Below, piece after piece: positions 61,413-64,000 of a stretch of DNA of 64,000 nucleotides (position 1 is its first letter; every line of letters begins with the position of its first letter). The DNA is from Parvibaculum sp963696585 (GTDB lineage Bacteria; Pseudomonadota; Alphaproteobacteria; Parvibaculales; Parvibaculaceae), in the NCBI GenBank assembly GCA_963696585.1, contig CAVOKW010000010.1, positions 71,164 through 135,163 on the forward strand, read 5' to 3'. Under the pieces are notes generated by a model. The model did no database searches and was not told where the DNA came from. It worked only from the letters and a program-made list of their open reading frames with translations. Both the position numbers and the translations under genes were made by a program.

Positions 61413-64000
61413 GAGCAATGACAGCGCCAATGAGCGCTTAGAGCGCACATCCTTCCTTTACGGATCCAACGCCCCCTTCGTCGCACAACTCTATGCCCGG
61501 TATCAGGAGGATAAATCCTCTGTTGATGCTGATTGGCAGCGGTTTTTTGAGGGACTGGGCGATCCGCGTGAGGATGTGATCAAGGAAGCGCGCGGTGCCT
61601 CCTGGGAGCGCCGCGACTGGCCCTATTACGCCAATGGGGATGGCGAGGTCAGCGACCCTGTGCTCAAGGCCAAAATCAGCGACCATAAGGGCACAGGCGC
61701 GACGCAGGATGAAATCCGGGCGGCGACACTCGATTCGGTTCGCGCCCTGATGATGATCCGCGCCTATCGTATTCGTGGCCATATGGATGCGGATATTGAT
61801 CCGCTGAAAATGCGCCCTGAATCCCTGCATCCCGAATTGCAGCCCGAAAGCTATGGCTTCGGGCCGGGTGATCTTGACCGCCCGATTTTCATCGACCATG
61901 TGCTCGGTCTTGAAACGGCGACCGTGCGCCAGATGATCGAGATTCTGCGTCGCACCTATTGCGGCACACTTGCTGTCGAGTTCATGCATATCGGCGATCC
62001 CGAAGAAAAGGCATGGATCCAGCAGCGTATTGAAGGACCGGACAAGGAAATCAGCTTCACCGATATGGGCCGCTCCGCCATTCTTGACAAGCTGATTGCG
62101 GCAGAGGGCTTTGAGAAGTTCTGCGGCGTCAAATATGTCGGCACCAAGCGCTTCGGCCTTGATGGTGCGGAAGCCATGATCCCGGCGCTCGAACAGATCA
62201 TCAAGCGCGGCGGCGCCCTGGGTGTCAAAGAAATCGTGCTCGGCATGGCCCATCGCGGCCGTCTCAACGTGCTCACAAATGTGATGTCGAAGCCGTTTCG
62301 TGCGGTCTTCCACGAGTTCAAGGGCGGTTCGTCAACGCCTGAGGATATTGATGGTTCGGGCGATGTGAAATATCACCTTGGTGCTTCCTCGGACCGCGAG
62401 TTCGATGGCAACAAGGTGCATCTGTCACTGACCGCCAATCCGTCGCATCTGGAAATTGTCGATCCGGTGGTGCTGGGCAAAGCGCGCGCCAAGCAGGATC
62501 AGAATCATGATCGCGAGCGCGGCTCCGTCATTCCGTTGCTCATTCATGGCGACGCCGCCTTTGCCGGTCAGGGCATTGTCGCCGAGTGTCTCGGTCTTTC
62601 GGGCCTCAAGGGCCACCGCACGGGCGGCTCGATCCATTTCATCATCAATAATCAGATCGGCTTCACGACGAGCCCGATCAACAGCCGCTCATCGCCTTAT
62701 CCCTCTGACGTTGCCAAGATGGTGCAGGCGCCGATTTTCCATGTGAATGGCGATGATCCGGAAGCGGTTGTGCATGCCTGCAAGATCGCGACCGAGTTTC
62801 GTCAGCTTTTCAACAAGCCTGTCGTCATCGACATGTTCTGCTATCGCCGCTTTGGACACAATGAAGGCGATGATCCGAGCATGACGCAGCCGATCATGTA
62901 TCAGAAGATCAAGGATCAGCCGACGACGCTGCAAATCTATTCGGATCGTCTGGTGCGCGAAGGTCTGATGAGCGCCGAGGAAGTGGAGCAGCGCATCAAT
63001 GCGTTCCGCGATCAGCTGGAAGGCGAGTTTCAGACCGTTGCCGGGTTCCGTCCGAACAAGGCGGACTGGCTTGATGGCCGCTGGGCCGGTCTTGCCAAGG
63101 CCGAGGGCGAAGCGCGCCGTGGCGAAACGGCTGTCGAAATTGACAGGCTGAAGCGCGTTGGCATGAAGCTGAGCGAGGTGCCTGCGAGTTTCAACATTCA
63201 CAAGACGATTGGCCGCTTCATGGACAATCGCCGCAAGATGATTGAAACTGGTGAGGGCATCGACTGGGGCATGGCCGAGGCTTTGGCCTTTGGTACGCTC
63301 GTTGACGAAGGCATCAAGGTGCGCCTCTCGGGTCAGGATTCCGAACGCGGGACTTTCGTGTCGCGTCACGCGGTGCTGAATGATCAGGTCAATGAAGACA
63401 AATATGTGCCGCTGAACAATATTTCGGAGGGGCAGGCCGAGTTCGAAGTCATCAATTCGATGCTGTCGGAAGCGGCGGTGCTCGGCTTTGAATATGGCTA
63501 CAGCCTGGCCGAGCCGAATGCGCTGGTCTTGTGGGAAGCGCAGTTTGGCGATTTCGCCAATGGTGCGCAGGTCGTGATTGACCAGTTCATTTCCTCAGGC
63601 GAGCGCAAATGGTTGCGCATGTCGGGTCTCGTCATGCTGTTGCCGCATGGCTATGAAGGTCAGGGTCCGGAGCATTCTTCGGCGCGACTGGAGCGCTATC
63701 TCCAGCTTTGCGCTGAAGACAATATGCAAGTCGCCAATTGCACGACGCCGATGAATTATTTCCACATTCTGCGCCGTCAGATGCATCGTAATTTCCGCAA
63801 GCCGCTCATCATGATGACGCCGAAGTCACTGCTGCGTCACAAGCGGGCCGTGTCGCGGCTTGATGAGATGGGACCGGGCTCCTCGTTCCATCGCGTGTTG
63901 TGGGACGATGCTGAAATCCTCAAGGACCAGCCGATCAGGCTCGTGCCGGACAAAGAGATCAAGCGCGTCGTGCTTTGCACCGGCAAGGTCTATTACGATC
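61411..64000 (+). CDS. sucA: 2-oxoglutarate dehydrogenase E1 component (3' end outside window)
   Basis: 863 codons are visible before the window ends; full SucA is usually about 950-1000 residues, so the C-terminus is missing. The N-terminus has NAPFVAQLYARYQEDKSSVD, with the E2-binding region. ThDP/Mg motifs include GMAHRGRLNVLTNV, HLSLTANPSHLEIVDPVV, GLSGLKGHRTGGSIHFIINN and FCYRRFGHNEGDDPS. The reaction produces succinyl-CoA together with SucB and Lpd. ATG 61411 matches the normal start and lies in the hairpin described above. Confidence 0.96.
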   Translation, partial: MSNDSANERLERTSFLYGSNAPFVAQLYARYQEDKSSVDADWQRFFEGLGDPREDVIKEARGASWERRDWPYYANGDGEVSDPVLKAKISDHKGTGATQDEIRAATLDSVRALMMIRAYRIRGHMDADIDPLKMRPESLHPELQPESYGFGPGDLDRPIFIDHVLGLETATVRQMIEILRRTYCGTLAVEFMHIGDPEEKAWIQQRIEGPDKEISFTDMGRSAILDKLIAAEGFEKFCGVKYVGTKRFGLDGAEAMIPALEQIIKRGGALGVKEIVLGMAHRGRLNVLTNVMSKPFRAVFHEFKGGSSTPEDIDGSGDVKYHLGASSDREFDGNKVHLSLTANPSHLEIVDPVVLGKARAKQDQNHDRERGSVIPLLIHGDAAFAGQGIVAECLGLSGLKGHRTGGSIHFIINNQIGFTTSPINSRSSPYPSDVAKMVQAPIFHVNGDDPEAVVHACKIATEFRQLFNKPVVIDMFCYRRFGHNEGDDPSMTQPIMYQKIKDQPTTLQIYSDRLVREGLMSAEEVEQRINAFRDQLEGEFQTVAGFRPNKADWLDGRWAGLAKAEGEARRGETAVEIDRLKRVGMKLSEVPASFNIHKTIGRFMDNRRKMIETGEGIDWGMAEALAFGTLVDEGIKVRLSGQDSERGTFVSRHAVLNDQVNEDKYVPLNNISEGQAEFEVINSMLSEAAVLGFEYGYSLAEPNALVLWEAQFGDFANGAQVVIDQFISSGERKWLRMSGLVMLLPHGYEGQGPEHSSARLERYLQLCAEDNMQVANCTTPMNYFHILRRQMHRNFRKPLIMMTPKSLLRHKRAVSRLDEMGPGSSFHRVLWDDAEILKDQPIRLVPDKEIKRVVLCTGKVYYD

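Noticed and set aside
1..64000. tRNA, rRNA, CRISPR arrays and insertion sequences
   Set aside because: I looked at the intergenic regions for these on both strands and saw nothing consistent with them.

Overview
The window reads as ordinary chromosome of an alphaproteobacterium, most probably of the order Hyphomicrobiales (Rhizobiales). The grounds are gene content and order rather than any database search: acnA divergent from a ccmABCDG cluster, ffh-rpsP-rimM-trmD-rplS followed by leuC-leuD-leuB-asd, a Mcl2-type CoA lyase and mesaconyl-CoA hydratase beside sdhCDAB, zapE-mdh-sucCD-sucA, and a DUF2794 gene. I could not name a genus. No rRNA, tRNA, CRISPR array, insertion sequence or prophage gene was seen, and coding density is high throughout.

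Layout. 0-15 kb: the 3' part of a serine beta-lactamase-fold hydrolase, a YkvA-like protein, an HSD10-type dehydrogenase, phhB, thpR, a TesA-like lipase divergent from a YbbA/YbbP ABC system, a Bax-inhibitor-1 family membrane protein, DUF2794, a possible structured RNA, a second SDR, and a four-gene GldA/GldF/GldG-like ABC export cluster ending in a DUF4340 protein. 15-24 kb: acnA with a very long lysine/alanine/proline-rich N-terminal extension, a crotonase, ccmABCDG (cytochrome c maturation), a MarR regulator with a similar basic tail, and a Nudix hydrolase. 24-31.5 kb: dapF-mtaB-ftsY-ispZ, trhO-pncC, and a DEAD-box helicase with a 230-residue low-complexity tail. 31.5-40 kb: ffh, ribosome and tRNA maturation genes, leucine biosynthesis and asd. 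40-43 kb: an ammonium transporter fused to a histidine kinase. 43-49 kb: ethylmalonyl-CoA-pathway type enzymes and succinate dehydrogenase. 49-53 kb: an arsR-arsC-aqpS arsenic operon, an Ala/Pro/Glu-repeat membrane protein, and mmsA. 53-64 kb: arylamine N-acetyltransferase, zapE, a methyltransferase, a lipoprotein, then mdh, a metallo-beta-lactamase-fold protein, sucC, sucD and the 5' part of sucA.

How the genes work together. Five TCA-cycle steps are encoded here (aconitase, 2-oxoglutarate dehydrogenase E1, succinyl-CoA synthetase, succinate dehydrogenase, malate dehydrogenase). C4/C5-CoA metabolism feeds into them through mesaconyl-CoA hydratase, the CoA lyase and methylmalonate-semialdehyde dehydrogenase. 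The Ccm genes and SdhCDAB point to aerobic respiration with c-type cytochromes. FtsY and Ffh, the protein halves of the SRP targeting pathway, are both present in separate operons.

Most unusual points: (1) the aconitase with a roughly 176-residue histone-H1-like N-terminal extension, which also has an in-frame TTG codon that would give a normal 890-residue AcnA; (2) the Amt-histidine kinase fusion with no partner response regulator nearby; (3) an 11-bp perfect inverted repeat that buries the sucA start codon; (4) a possible structured RNA with its own terminator near 9.1 kb; (5) basic Lys/Ala/Pro tails on several unrelated proteins in the same window.
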